The notes: a model not told the origin generated them from the sequence alone. A stretch of DNA of 64,000 nt from Oreohelix idahoensis (GCA_024509875.1 JAMPIV010014840.1:310001-374000), one strand, 5' to 3'; positions 10,446 through 23,689 are shown, numbered from the stretch's first letter. Made by a program: numbers and translations.

Positions 10446-13064
10446 AGAATGTGGGGGTATATGAGAAGGAAAAGTGTTAGAATAGTTTCCACGAGTGAAT
10501 AAATTAAGGTGAAGATCTGTCTCTGGAAAAAAAGTATTTAAACCAATTAAACGGTATTTAATCAGTTTTACAAATAACGGTTCACAAGAAACTAGGGACG
10601 TTTGTTACAGTTTTACAGCAGCCCTTTAATTTATTTACTTACACTATCTGTCTCTGGAATGAGTGGTTTCTCTAGTCCAGCCTATCTATACGACTATCTT
10701 TAGTATAAGACGATCTGTCAAACCTTCCTATAAGTATAATTATAAGTTTACTACTCACACACACACAATTATGTGACAACAAGACACACAAATGTGGAAA
10801 CTATAGTAAATGGATATCGGTCTGACCAACACACTACGCTAAGTTTTGTTTAGTTTATTATCACTTAAACTTTACAACATCAAACATACAGAAATCAATA
10901 ACATCATGTTTACAGACATAGGAAAATAACCCAATAAGTGCCCTCCCCCCTTGTTGAGAAAAGATCCCAAAAGAAGTTAATAACCCAAAAGGTCAAAGAT
11001 TAATACGAGTACTAGGGTATATAATAGACAGTAAAGAAAAGAACAAGGTTCTTGCTTAAGCTATCCAGTAAAATATAACAGTATTTGCAAAGAAATTAAA
11101 GGATGGTACAGTTTCCGTAACTGGAAAATATTCACTCTCACTCTGTCATTCATGGCCACATCAATCACGCCTTACCTAAACTTGGTGTAACAATCTCTTG
11201 AACGTAAACATCCATGCACATGTATCATAATCCAGTAGTTCTGTCCTCCGAAGTGAGCCCCAGTCCCTCCACTAATAATTAATTTTTTATAAGGGGGACG
11301 CTCAAGTTGGTGGTTGAGTTCCTGGATATATATGTATTGTCACCTCGAATGGTTCATGTAAAAAAAAAAAAAGAACGCGATCTTGTGTTCACAGTAGACA
11401 GCAGTCGGTACTTCCAATAGCTAAAGAAAACTCTGGTTGCTAAAAACTGTTAATTAAGATGATGATGATAAATCCTATCGGCTCGCTCTGGGATGAGTGC
11501 CGATTATGAAACAGCGTATTCTCCTGGATAAAATCCACTTGGGAAAACGACTGTCAGAAGTCGGGAAAAATGTTATGTACTCGTACATTGCCACAGCGGG
11601 CTGATAAAATTTAATAAACAATCTGGGTATTTTGTAAGTCCAGTTAACTCAAACTTACAGTTAAAATGTTAGCTTGTCGCCTTTGGCAATTCCTGTTCAC
11701 ACCTGTACTGGGGACGAACGCCAAGGAAATCGACAACTATTACTCCTTCAGTAACTGAGAAAAGGACAATAGAAAAAAAACCGCTGGCCGCAGGTTTTGA
11801 TCAAGCACTATATTAGGAAGAAACAAAACATTTAACCAAAATGACAATATCCTATGCTATCAAGCGTAAGGTATGATCTCTTATCCTCTCCGTCACCTAA
11901 TTAAATTAAAAGGCACACGGTGTCTTAGCCTATCTTATCGCGCTTCGCTTAGCGAGTACAGGTTGGGTTTTAGGCATGCAGCCTTTCTCCTTCCGACCCG
12001 GTAAAACAATCAGCGCACAATGTCAGTTATAATTTATTTATGACTACGCGCCCTTAGCAAATATCGCCTGTCATTACTAGCTAGTTGATTGTCGGCGTCT
12101 ATCGTTTTGACACATGATATTAACACTAGTCATTTAAAAATTTACACAAAATGGAATATAATGCGCATTCTACTCTGTCACTTTATCCGTCGCTCAAAGC
12201 ATTATACTTAGTCAGCTAAACCGTATCTTCTGGTGTAAAAAATGGTTGATGGATTTTACATTACTGAACCAAGGGTAAGAAAATATCTACGCGTTTTCTA
12301 TTTCTCTAGTCTCAACGCTAGGGAATCGCAGTGAATAAAAATGGTAAAACTTTAACACATTTAACACTTACGCACAACTGATATTATTACCAGAAAACAG
12401 AATAATCCCCACGAAGGCTATTAACGCAATATTTCACATAGGTTCTAGCGTACGCGTTTAGATTATCCAAAATTTCCCGAGCGACTTGATAACTGACTTG
12501 GAGAGAACGCAGTATATATACAGATTTAGGGTAATTATCTCTAAAGGATGGGACAATTCACACCTTCGGCATAGCAGGGGAAATCAACGAGCTTGGCTTC
12601 AGAGATAAAGGATTTTCCTGTTCGCTCTACTCGCAATGCCGAACGACATCAAAAGACATGGGCCGTGCGAACGGGTCCCCTTTAGATTTCCGTCCATTTC
12701 CGCAGATCAAAGCTTTTGCACGGACAACAAAGGTGGTCGGGAAGTATTATTATCGCCCTTGTATTTGCTACCGAGGATCTGGTCTTTTCCTCACGTGCTT
12801 TCTGTCACTATCCGATGATTGACAGATCAGCTCGCGTGAGAACACAGGTAAACAAACCAGGTTCGCTCCCCTTGTTGACTGCCGGGTGCGAAAGTTTGTA
12901 AACACTCACTAGAGCATGTTAGACAGGAAAAATAGGCGTGGCTTAAAAAGTGAGTCAACAGACAACGCATTGCGTGGTTTTGTTTTCGCAAAACATAAAT
13001 ACTAACTGATGAAGCAAAGGTGGTCGGATTTCTGTGGTTATATTTACATTATACGTCACAGTTT
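10446..13064. other. No gene; probably old LTR-type sequence
   Basis: No coding sequence recognised over 2.6 kb. The segment 10640-10990 shows the same order of short motifs as 15470-15870: an ACAC-rich tract, then 'acacaaatgtggaaactata' against 'gcacagacgtgaaaactata', then 'tctgaccaacac' against 'gctgaccgacac'. That suggests two diverged copies of one long noncoding element, possibly an LTR. An A12 run lies near 11361-11372. Confidence 0.4.
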
Positions 13065-13640
13065 AGACATTCTGCACATTAAGGTTCTTATATTATAAAA
13101 TAGCCCATTCCTAGATGCAGTCTAAGAAATTTCTTATTGCTAGGAATTTTTAGTTCTCTAGGTACCTGATACGATCTTGTTGGAGTCTTGAACAATTTAT
13201 ATGCGTGTCTGCCCTTCAGGTTTCCATCCTACTCTACTGTCAATTTGTCAGTTATTATTCTTTTAATTAACTTTTTGATTTCTGTTTTACTCATCCCGAT
13301 ATTTATTTGGTTTCTATTAGTTCTACTTTTCTTAGCTTCTTTATCCGCCTTTTCATTTCCTTTTATGCCAAATTGTGAAGATATCCAAGCTATGAGAACA
13401 GAACATCCTCTGGAGTATAGGTAAGTATGTGCCAGTTATATCTCTTCTGCTACATCTGGTCTACTGCATTTTCGTAAGTTTATTATAGCTTGAACAGCTG
13501 AAAGTGAGTCTGTTAATGTCGTCAAATTATGAGGAAGGTTGTTAGAGAAGATCTCTAGAGCTTTCAGAATTGCAACCATCTCTGCTGCGAAAGTAGATGT
13601 ATTATTTGTCATACTATAAAGCAAATACTTATAAAAAGAA
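13065..13640 (-). pseudogene. LINE RNase H fragment, second copy of the family at 9205
   Basis: Minus-strand reading gives 'FAAEMVAILKALEIFSNN', 'TLTDSLSAVQAI', then 'GIKGNEKADKEAKK', in the same order as the copy at 9205 and about 70 percent alike at protein level by eye. Frames are interrupted by stops. It ends near the segment corresponding to 'LGNGYF' of the other copy. Confidence 0.8.
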
Positions 13641-14167
13641 TTTCACTGAATTTACACCAGCTGGGGGCTTGAACGGGCTAAAACCATTGCTTAATTTTTC
13701 ACAAAAGGCGACGAATCAGATGTAAGTTAATAGTCTTCTTCTTCTTCCGTCCTTAGCCAAAGACCGACCAAGCAGTCAGAGGCCATCACGCCTTGTGGCG
13801 TCTTAAGGGCAACAGCAGATTGATTTTCTCTGTTGTAGTTTCCCATCACGCCTAGCGGCGTCTTTAGGGCAACAACAAATAGATCCATCTGCCGTTGTTT
13901 CCGTAATCGGTGTGACAAGCCAACGGGTGATCAGCCCATTGGGCAAGTTAATAGTGCTCTGCCCTAAGTAGCATTGTTCTTGACTTCTGAAAACATCATA
14001 TGAACATACCCTTGAGATAGAAGCGTCATTATCCTTCTATATACAACTCTGCCAAGAGCAATCTTGTGCGAAGGTAGTCACCTTTGAAGACGCATATTTG
14101 ATACTCTTGAGTGTTGGCTACTGGTGGGCCATTACTGCAGAGCTAAGGGAGGCAATCCGTGACAGGA
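13641..14167. repeat. LTR-like repeat copy (reverse) with an inserted duplicated motif
   Basis: Bases 13970-14167, read in reverse, begin 'tgtcacggattgcctccctt' and match the repeats at 14688 and 60863 for about 190 bases. Bases 13641-13670 match their continuation ('gctgggggcttgaacg'). Between them, 13735-13925 is a separate insertion with two tandem versions of 'catcacgcctagcggcgtct'. One version recurs at 61748-61773. Confidence 0.55.
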
Positions 14168-14687
14168 ACAACTAGATTACGGAAACCATCTCACGGGCTC
14201 CACCATAGCACGCACTTCATGCGAAGCAAACAAAGGACATAAGGCTTTGTGACAGAGGGCGGGCGATTTCTATATTGGGCGGCCAATCCAAAACTACGGG
14301 TTGTCTCGCAAAACGAACCCGTATCACGGAGTTGAAGAGCTAGTTGCGAGAGCCCACCCACTTTAGCGATTGACGTGGGTTTCGTACACCACAACATCAT
14401 AATGCAAGATGGACACCATGCTATTGGATTGAAGGCGGAGTCAGACCAACAGGTGACGACATCTGACAACAAGAAAAACAACGAGATGTTCGCCAGAACG
14501 ACAGTATTGAGTTTTCAAAATCGCGGCGCATAAGTTGTCCCTATCGTATAGCCTGTGTACAGGTGTTTTAATATTTCACTCCTGTGTGGATATTTGATTC
14601 AAATGAAATTTGAGAGGGGAAAAGGAGGTTAGTAAATCTTATAAAAAAATTAATATTTAGTTAGACTTACTTGTGTACTTAGTCTCT
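14168..14687. other. No recognisable gene
   Basis: Lies between two LTR-like repeat ends that face each other. No coding motif or repeat partner was noticed. Confidence 0.4.
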
Positions 14688-15440
14688 GTCACCGATTGCC
14701 TCCCCTTAGCTCTGCAGTAGTGGTCCAACAGTGGCCAAAACTCAAGAGTATCTAATATGCGTCTTCAAAGGTGTCTACCTTCGCACAAGATTGCTCTTGG
14801 CAGAGTTGTAGATAGAAGGATAATGACGCTTCTACCTCTAGGGAGTTTTAACAAGATATTCAGAAAAGCGAGAACAATGCTGCATTGGTTGAGCATGTTA
14901 ACTCTAGTATCTGCGTCAACTCTTGTGAAGGATTATGTAATATAATTTTAGCTCGTACAAGACCCCAGCTGAGTGAATTGAGCGAATTTCCTCTTATTAT
15001 TATATAGCTTTGCTTACGTATATTTAAGACATTGTCTGAGAGATACGGGCGTAGTAGATTCTAAATGATTAAATCAACTTTAGATTTGTCTTTATACAAG
15101 TAAAAAATTTAAAAAATCAATTCTGTTTTACAGTTTAAAAGAAATAAATATGAATAATTATTTAACAAAAATGCTCATCATCATTGATGTTATGGAGGTT
15201 TGGATAAAAGTTAACTTAGCAGATTTTATGTTTCTACTTAGCTGCCAATGAGTTTGACTGTTCTGCACCAGCTGATGTTTGGGTCTTTGCAGATGGAGGA
15301 CTTGATCACTCACGTCCCTGGTCAATGTGGTAGGGCGCAGCACGTTCCAAGAAGCGTCAGGGAGTGTCTACAAAGTTGGTCCCACGTCTCTGTCGTAGAT
15401 TTATGATAATGGAATTAAGACTTGGGTTGGTCCCTTCTGA
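14688..15440 (+). repeat. LTR-like dispersed repeat (likely solo LTR or LTR part)
   Basis: Begins 'tgtcaccgattgcctcccct' and continues for more than 700 bases with a clear counterpart on the other strand from 60863 down to about 60130. Shared strings include 'aaatcaactttagatttgtc' and 'ttatgtttctacttagctgc'. The first 38 bases are also shared with 18989. That point is where a gag-bearing element's LTR meets its primer-binding site, so this end is probably an LTR end. Confidence 0.6.
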
Positions 15441-17183
15441 ATAGATTAGAACAAGTGAAAGCAACAGTGAGAGATAATAATAGAAATAGATTTTCACGAG
15501 TGAGATGGTAGAAATTAATAGAGTCTGTCACTGAAATCGAGAATCTTCTCTCTTTCAGCCTATCTTCTACAACAGATCTAGAGGAGTCAGACAGTCTATT
15601 GACTATATATATTAATATATATACACCACTCACGTATACACACACATTAGTGATGACAGTTAGACGCACAGACGTGAAAACTATAACAATGGAATATAGA
15701 TATTTTGGAACGAGCTGACCGACACGCTTGAATAGAGTTTATGTAAATTTATTAACCTAAGGAAAATGGTCCACAACAAATAAGGTTGCTTATCAAGCAC
15801 ATATAAATACACATAGATTAATGAATTACTAAAAGAACAATAGACCCATAGGTGTAATCATTTCCCTCTATGTAGAGCCCACGATCCCGTTAGAAGAAAA
15901 GTGATAGCCCCGAAGAGTCACAGATATATATGCTACGTTCTATGCTTTCTCCTCTATAGTTTAAAAACAGAATTGATACCCTAATCTATCCTAAGAGGAA
16001 AATGTCATTTGCAACAATCTTTGCATAAATTAAATTACAAAAATGGGTGCCTGAATAAAAGAAATGAAAAGAATCACTCGTTTTGCTTTCACTCTGTTCC
16101 TTCAGCAGGGGCCCCTGATATACTTTCTTACCTACAATCGTGCTGTTGTTCGCCGTCTGGCGCAAACTTTAGGACACCCACACACTTTAATCTGTCTTCC
16201 TTTTGATGAAGCGGATCCCAGCTCTGCAGATTTTGGTTTCATCCAATGTTCCGGGGAGCGTCCTCTTCATGCGAATATTTTTTCAGACTAAGGTTAGTGT
16301 CACTTGAATCAGTTCAGGTAAGAATTAGTTTTAAGCGGGCTCACAGTGTCAAAATCACGAGGTTCCCTTACTTAGGAAAAAATGACCGGTTGATACTTCT
16401 CTCACTATAAAAATTCTTGGTCACACCACAATTTGTCAAAAATGTTGGACTGTTACTGGTTTGTAATGTTACTCGCCATAGGGCTGAATATTTCAATGAG
16501 AAATGATTTGAAGAATTATAATCTGGCTCAATAGGTCCAGTTATTTCATTATGTATTAATGTTAGTGAGATGAGTACTCTGTCTCTTTCTGGATGCAAAC
16601 ACCACGTCAGACAGGAGGTAACTTGGAAACTCACTTATTTAAATTACAAAAATGTTTCTTCTATGTTTTTCTCATATACTGTAACAAACCGCTGGTAGAT
16701 TTTGGGGCTGACCCAAACTGTATAAGGAAGAGAAAAGTACAAAATACTTAACCACAATATTCGCTTCGGTTATTAACTTACATTATAAACTGCAAGCTTA
16801 GAGCTTGTCTTTTCGTTAAAAAAACTCCCGCGAAATAAATTATATTCATAAAAATCAATCATCATGAATTAGAAATACTTACGTATTTCGTCAATACTCA
16901 ATGATGAATCAGTGCAGTTATAAGTTAGTTTAAAATATACTCGGACTGGTTACTAGCAATTTAATTAAATTTTATTAATGGCCGAATGAGTTTAGCTAGA
17001 AATTATAAGTTATTTTACTATCCACTGTAACACGGTACTTAGAGAAAATATAACTGACTTCCATTTAATCGCTCTACACATAAATCTAGTAAAGATATAA
17101 TAGGCGATTACCACTTAAATCACTCACAAATCCTATCAATATATTACTATACCTCATCACAGAACTACTAAGAACTATATCCA
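15441..17183. other. No gene; probably continuation of old LTR-type sequence
   Basis: AT-rich, with no supported coding region. Bases 15470-15870 resemble 10640-10990 (see there). ORFs at 16009-16291 overlap in two frames without any recognised motif. Confidence 0.35.
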
Positions 17184-17304
17184 AATCGACCAACTAAATG
17201 ATGCTTCTATTAACAGAGATCTTAGGAATCGAAAGCTAGATGGCAATCGACCAACTAAATGATGCTTCTATCAACAGAGATCTTAGGAATCGAACGCTAG
17301 ATGG
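17184..17304. repeat. Tandem duplication, 61-bp unit, two copies
   Basis: The unit begins 'aatcgaccaactaaatgatg' at 17184 and again at 17245. The copies differ at only a few bases. Confidence 0.9.
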
Positions 17305-17570
17305 TTCTAGTCTTGACTGCGGGGTACTGAATGAATTTTGTCTAAACGACTGAGGTTTATATCTTATGAAAAGAAATGATTCACTAATTCTCGAAAATCC
17401 GAATAGTCCCGTCTTAACACTTACATTAACTCAGACATCGGCAAATAAAACTGCCAGTGCGCGTTTTTACAACTACTGCTACCTTATGGCTGTTCCCAGC
17501 GATCCATGTGTTTCATATCACACCTATCACCGAGAAAACGTAGCCAGACGAGCCGTGTCAGAGAAAAATG

Positions 17571-18622
17571 CTAGACGATTGTCTGCCATCTTATCCCTGT
17601 CGAGAACGAATTCACACGGTTATTATTGTTTTTGGGCCGTTTGGTGTGTCGTGTTGCTCGTACTCTGCACATCTGTGGATGGGCGACCCGTTTGATGTGG
17701 CCGATTATCGTGTCCGCGCTTCCTGAAGGGTTAACTTCTGCCTGGGCGCTTTGGTACCTATCGGCAAATACCAACACCTGTTCAAGAGTTTCGGCTCCGT
17801 GCTCCGCCAGGAACCGTCTCATATCAGAGGTGAGCGAGTCCTTGAACTGCTCCACGATAATCATCTCCTGCAGCCCGCCCTTCATAGGATTCATCGAAGA
17901 TGTTGAAAGATCCCCGCGTCTCCAAGTACGTTTCTAGTCGTAAAGCAAATTGCCTAAACGATTCACCATTCTGTCTCTTAGCCTCAAGGAACTTACTACG
18001 AAAAGTCTCTGCGTTCAGCTGAAAACGCTGAAGTAAAGCCTTTTTCATGCCGTCGTTGTTCTGTTCTTCCGTTGGCATTTTGAGAAATACATCATGAGCA
18101 GATCCCCTCAGACTCTGGGATAGCTTCATGTTGTACCTCTCCCTCTCCAAAGTCACAGGTAGCTGCTAAGGATTCAAACCTAGAGAGATAAATGTCTAAT
18201 TCCTCTGAAGCTTCAGAGTAGACATCTAATTGAAAGGAGGTTCCACTAGGGACCACCGCCTGAGAGATGTTTCCCTCATCGCTGCCTTGAGAACTTCCAG
18301 ACCCACCAGCGCTAGAACTAGATTCTATCCTTCTTCCTTCGATCTCTTTCAATCTAATGGCTCTGTTGGCCTGTTCCTTCCTTTCTGCTCTTTTGGCTTG
18401 TTCCTTTGCGAATGCTCTCTCTTTTTCTTTCTCTTCCTTGTCATGTTCTCTGGCCATTCTTCTTTCTTCTCTTTCTAAAGTTTTCTTCTTTTCTGCCCAT
18501 TCTTTGTCTTCTTTCTCTTTCTCTTTCACGATTAAGAACAAAGTCGGAAAGTTCTTTGGCAGATCCTTACCTAAATTCAAGTAAAAGGTATGAAGGTTTT
18601 GGGACTCGGCCATTCTGCTCAA
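17571..18622 (-). pseudogene. gag remnant of a third Gmr1-like LTR element
   Basis: Three minus-strand frames in order form a gag capsid. Frame one (18622-18092) has an N-terminal Lys/Glu-rich coiled coil ('KEKERAFAKEQAKRAERK') and then the capsid start. Frame two (18156-17824) has 'MKLSQSLRGSAHDVFLKM' and 'ESFRQFALRLETYLE'. Frame three (17894-17571) has 'MIIVEQFKDSLTSDMRRF' and 'VLVFADRYQSAQAEV'. The same order of motifs is present in the intact gag at 23892. The capsid motif around 'VEQFKDSL..DMR.FL' resembles the SCAN fold, which is known to derive from gag of Gmr1-like elements. There are at least two frameshifts. Zinc knuckle and pol are absent. Confidence 0.8.
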
Positions 18623-18967
18623 GAAGTCTGTTTACAAAGCTACACAAAAAATGCAATTGCTACTTAACTAGTAAAGCTTAATCACAACACCAAATTCGCC
18701 ACAGCAAATGAACTTCTTATTTCGCCTTAACTTTTGTTACAGAAAATAAAATTTTGTTTCTTTTCTCTTATTCCTATTCAATTATTCTCTTTTAAAATTA
18801 TTCTCCTGTTATTTATGCTCCGATTTAACAAAAATACACATTGACACTATTCTTTCAGTAAATCAGAGATTTATGTCAGTCACGTCTAGGGGAATAACTA
18901 GACAGGTTCTATATTCATGGACGAGGTCTGCAAGTTGTTTTATCAAACTTGTGAGTCCGAGTTAAAT

Positions 18968-18986
18968 CCTAAGACGAGTCGCCAAA
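18968..18986 (-). promoter_or_regulatory. Candidate primer-binding site of the third LTR element
   Basis: Read on the minus strand just inside the LTR edge: 'tttggcgactcgtcttagg'. A TGG start next to an LTR end followed by a tRNA-complementary stretch is the usual arrangement. It lies about 350 bases upstream of the gag remnant. Confidence 0.55.
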
Positions 18987-18988
18987 TT

Positions 18989-20381
18989 TGTCAAGGGTTG
19001 CTTCCCCTTAGCTCTGCAGTAGTGGTAAAACGGTGATAATTCGTCATAGCTAAATGTGCAAAAGACTGTTTTCCATTATACTCATAATTGATTAAGCAGA
19101 TCAAAGATTTTTCTTCTATGGTAATTTGAAATAATTTACAGGTATATACCATCATCTAGATTGTAAGATCACCATTACAGACTTATATGAAAACACATTT
19201 CATGCGCAATATATTTATCACTTATCATATGCGCCTCATGTCATACATCATTATCAAAGAATTAAAAACAGAGTGATCAGTAGTGAGGAATAAGATAAAT
19301 GAAAGTCAACCACTGATATTAGATGTGAAACTTATGAAGCCACTTAAGTGTGTTTTCAGTCCAGCAGAAGTCTGAGTTCACATTACGTGTTTGGCGTCTA
19401 ACCAGAAAGAAGCTATCAGGCTTACGTCTGGATAGCAGAATTCACAAGATAGAACATCTTACACTTCCTACGTTACAAGAAGGTCTCACCCGTATTTGTA
19501 AACGTTGTTGGCGCAGCATTTTATTCACCTGCTTATCAGTGCTCACATGTTGATTCCATATACAAATATCAAGTTCATCTCACTCGAAAGTTTACCGCAT
19601 GAGTCAAGCTAAAGCACGCACAAGTTGATTCTCATATTTATACCTAGTTCAGCTCACTCAAAGGCGTATTTTATGAATCAAGAGTACATACTCACAAGTT
19701 GATCAGTCTACCTACGAAGATCACTTAGTCACTAGATGATTCGTCTAGATATCAAGCTCAAATTATCAAGTTCAGCTCCTCAGTACGTCAGTACATGAAG
19801 TGAAGTCATCAACTTTCATCATATATTGCACGTCGTAAATTCACTCTGACTAGCTTCACAGCACGAAACTCACTTGTTACCAGAAGATCATTTCGCGAAG
19901 AGCTCCAGTCTAGCCTGTGCCTTTCAGAGATCAGACAGCAGACATTTTCCTGAGACAACGGTCAACGGTTTATTAACGCTAGAGAGAGATTTACAAATGT
20001 TGAAGGACAGTATATCTTCCAAGTCCTCATTTTTACAAAGGTTTTCATCAGTACGTCCTAGTCTTGTAGACAAACCCACACACCATACATACACATACAT
20101 TGGACAGTCTATGCATGCTTGTGTATCATCATACAGTGGAGGAACATTGAGAGACACAAAGACAGTGTAGATTGGACTTCAGTGTGGTAACACTTAATAT
20201 ATCACACCATCATTTCACTATTCACATAGGTTCACTCTCCTATTTAACTAGCCATATTATTTATATCTCATCTGTGCGTGATCTGTCTTTCACCATCATC
20301 ACTTTTTATTTTCTACTAACCCTATATATGTATAAATATTTTATTAATAAACCCAATAACCGTTAAATCATTATCTAGTTC
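18989..20381 (-). repeat. Probable 5' LTR of the third LTR element (outer edge uncertain)
   Basis: The inner edge is set by 'tgtcaagggttgcttcccct' next to the primer-binding site. The first 38 bases match the repeats at 14688, 60863 and 14167. The outer edge is a guess at a CA before 20382, beyond which a LINE begins. The opposite LTR was not identified. Confidence 0.45.
19551..19702. repeat. Diverged tandem repeat, about 75-bp unit, two copies
   Basis: The string 'acaagttgatt..catat' recurs at a spacing of about 75 bases and leads each time into 'agttca.ctcactc'. It lies within the probable LTR. Confidence 0.6.
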
Positions 20382-20399
20382 ATTAATGTATCACTCGTA

Positions 20400-21200
20400 C
20401 TGTCGGTGTTAAATATTTACAAATAGGTAAATTTCTGCATTTAGACGAGGCTCTTTCTTTATCGAGATCTAAAGAAAGAAGCTAAGGTCGTGGGGAAATA
20501 GAACACTTTCCATAATTTACTAGAAAACACTATCTAGTGGTGAGCATTCGCATTCTCTTCTTGTCCTTATCTCGAATAGGTCTCTTTCTGTCTTAACGAG
20601 CCAATTTCTGGAGACCTTCTTGATAACATTCTATAGGCCATCCCCAGCGACAACTACTGTTGTAGATACACCAATATACACTTACGACAGTGCTTAATTC
20701 TATCTAATTTAATCTTATGACCATGTGCTGCAAAGTCATAAACAATGCTTCTATTATCAATTTTGCCTCTAATTAAAGATTTATAGAACACGATCATTGA
20801 CTTAGTGCTTGTACCTTTCAAATATCTAGCATGTTAGTTAGTCCTAAACAAGACTTTACCAGTATATCGACGTGTTTGTTCCGGTTCAGTTGATAGTCTA
20901 ATGTCATTCCTAGGTATCATGTGGTTTGGACTGTACTAATTGGTTACCCCTGTAAGGTTATGTCAATTATCTTATTTTTAATAATCCTACCTTTACTGAA
21001 GATCATTCCTACTGTCGTATTCGCATTTAAGTGAAATCCCCTTTTATTCATCCATTTATACACTTTATTTATTTGTTTTTGAAGATTATTATATAATTTT
21101 GTTAGATTTTCTCCAGATCTCCATATAGCAACATCATCTGCGAACTGTGCTAAATTATTGTTGATATCTTTAAATTCTTCAATTCAAATCATTTACCATT
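20400..21200 (-). pseudogene. LINE reverse transcriptase, 3' part of a split copy
   Basis: On the minus strand: 'NLAQFADDVAIWRSGE' (FADD catalytic box, about 21100-21150), then the thumb region 'YLGMTLDYQLNRNKHVD', then decayed sequence. This is the downstream part of a jockey/I-like LINE reverse transcriptase whose upstream parts are at 30242-30370 and 31983-32825. The frame stops right after the insertion junction in this reading and further stops follow. The copy is old. Confidence 0.8.
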
Positions 21201-21205
21201 ATTGT
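21201..21205. repeat. Target-site duplication, left (attgt)
   Basis: The five bases 'attgt' directly before the 5' LTR are repeated at 30237-30241 directly after the 3' LTR. Confidence 0.9.
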
Positions 21206-23687
21206 TGTCGTGAAATATTCTAATCCACATATATAAATTATTAGGTAAATATAAAGCCTAACAAATAAAATTAATAAAGAGAAGAGCAATGGGAAAATAA
21301 CAGTGCTGTCACAAAGAATGTACTCGAAATCCCCCTTGTTTTCTGCTTCGTCTGCAAATTGTAACGCTTTCACGTTGATATAAAAGCTTACTGTATTATT
21401 ACCCGCCTTCTTCAATGAAACGTGTGCTGCATTTCTAAGAAAAACATTGAGACGTACTGCGTAATGACCTAAATTAATCCTAACATTAATTATACTGCGT
21501 TACCAAAACGAACGAACAGATGGACAAAAGGATAAAGAGAGAGGGGAGGGCTGAAAATCAGGAACGCATGCAACACGCGTCGCGCGATACACAAATGCTG
21601 CCATCACGCGTGTAAGTCTACATGCACTAATTTTTTTTTTTCAGACGGACAGTGATAAAATACACTACCCTTTCCCAGAGTTAGGTTTATAAATCATAAA
21701 AAACTCTTATTAGAAAAGATAACATTAGATGGGTTTACGGTTGAAAACATAACAGTACCCAGACAGCACATCTTCGAAACAGGAGGTAGAAGAAATTGCA
21801 TATTTTGAACGCAGCCACGTAGCTCCTTTAAATTTGTATTTTTGGGTTCCTTAGGGCTTGCTGACAAATAATATGTAAAACGTTACGCAAATAGTCCAGG
21901 AATTAATAAATTATACCCAAAATAAAATAGTGAGGATGCCTGACAGCATGGAATCATTTCTGCTCATAAAATTTTTTTTATAACGTGTTTGAAAAAAACC
22001 TTACGTTACATAAATAGCCTACCATGTAAACTCCAAATTGATTGGAGCGCAACAAATGAAAGCCTAACCACGATTGGTCGGGCTATAAATACTATCTTGG
22101 TTGTTAGGGGAGACGGGGAAAGGTAACATTTTTTCAAACACTTGTCGAAACGGGGCTCATTGGTCAGACTCGCTGATATACACACTTGGGGAGCGTTAGT
22201 TCGAAACCACTTGTTTAAATAAGATTGATAAAGCATCAGTGCGTTGAAGCCAGCTTATATTTGGCTAAATAAAAGCCTGGAAGATAAGCAGATGGGAATT
22301 TGTGCCAGTTTGTGCCAGAATTCATTGCTAATCAACGTATCTGTGTTTATTCGTATGAATTGTGGTAAGCTTGAACCATTAAATATCTTTTAATGAAAAT
22401 TGAATGTGAATTGTTGATTTATGCCTGTATATATATGTGTAGTTCAGTGGCCAACGTGAGGTAAAGCCTGTAATGCTCCAGCCTGAACAGAGGGTGTCGG
22501 AGAGAAGTAAAACGGCATGGAATGGCCAAACAGTACACTGACACCTGGATGATTGAATAGAAAGAAATAATGCTGGAATTGCAGAGGTGTAGTAACCATT
22601 AAGAAGGGTAATACTGGAATAAAAGTATTTGCTGGAATGAAGCAGAGGCCTGTAGTAACCATTAAGCTGAGGGTAATGTGGGAATAACAAAAGTATTTCA
22701 AATGAAGCTGACAGTTTGGCCTAATGCTCTGAACTCAATGTTTGTGCTGTGTTGTGATCAGTGTAACAAGAGAGTTTAAGTTAGTTATGAAGTAGAAGGT
22801 ACATCCTTCTTGATTTCAGGGACAGTGGTCTTGATGGTACTGAGCAGCACCTGGTCAGAGCTTTGCTGAATCCAGTGTCGGACAGCATACTCCTTGGTCC
22901 TTTTAGCTATCAGTGAGGTGTCTCCAGAGCCCAGAGGAGAATTCGAGCAGAGGAGTCCTTTCCTGCCGCCATCACGCCAGATAAGCTAACTTGGCCAGCT
23001 GAGCTCAACATTATGTCCCCTCATCTTGAAATAACTTTGTAAAAATAACATTCAGAGGGGAATTTAATTGTCTTAATATCAGGAACTGAGAACATCTCCA
23101 ATACTAGTCCCTAAGACAAACTATTGAAGTCATGATGACAAATACCAACAGAGCTTGAACAAAACAAAACCAGTATTACCTCATATTACTACTACACAAC
23201 TGACACACATAGGATATTTTTAATAATATATGTCACTACAATATTCATATTGATAAAGTCTGTACATATACTTGTAATTAAAATTGATTGTGATTCCTGG
23301 TTCCTTTGTATTTGAATCAGGACACAAATACATTATTAACAGCACTGAATACATATTGTTATTTGAAACGTTACGAGTGACTTCTTTAAGATATTCTCAT
23401 AGAGTGTTATATGTATGTGAGTGTCACAGTGTTGTTAAGAGTAGTGGATTAAATTAAATTGTTTATCTGTCTGTTGTTGTGACTTACACTTCACCATACT
23501 CATACCCTAGACACATAACGTAGCACACACTATTCCAGAATAATTCTGACTGAGATATATAGATATGTGGTAGCAAGTAAGGTTATCTATAATACACTAC
23601 TCTTAATAGATATAGATACCTTCACAGCTGATCTCAGTCAGTACACTAAGTCCCCTATAAGTATTTATAACATCCCACTTCACCACA
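21206..23687 (+). repeat. 5' LTR (2,482 bp)
   Basis: Starts 'tgtcgtgaaatattctaat' and ends 'cacttcaccaca'. Compared with the 3' LTR it has an extra segment of about 72 bases (roughly 22616-22690). That segment is a diverged second copy of the unit just before it ('gctggaat..gcagagg..gtagtaaccattaag'). LTRs of 2.4 kb are long for Ty3/gypsy. The promoter should lie here, but no clear TATA position can be chosen by eye. Confidence 0.95.
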
Positions 23688-23689
23688 TA

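Noticed and set aside
14167..14688. Inverted pair of LTR-like ends as the termini of one element
   Set aside because: LTRs are direct repeats; the two ends face each other and their bodies extend outward, so these are separate copies.
16009..16291. 65- and 75-aa plus-strand ORFs
   Set aside because: Two overlapping frames without motif, splice signals or repeat support.
17626..18681. Plus-strand ORFs opposite the gag remnant (103, 82, 75 and 91 aa)
   Set aside because: Antisense shadows; the minus strand has recognised gag motifs in order.
21179..21415. 78-aa and 123-aa minus-strand ORFs present in both LTRs
   Set aside because: Repeated only because the LTRs are duplicated; no recognised motif. 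An LTR-encoded antisense peptide cannot be excluded but is unsupported.
22379..22701. Overlapping 103- and 85-aa minus-strand ORFs in the 5' LTR
   Set aside because: Largely disrupted in the 3' LTR by the 72-bp difference; two frames equally open.
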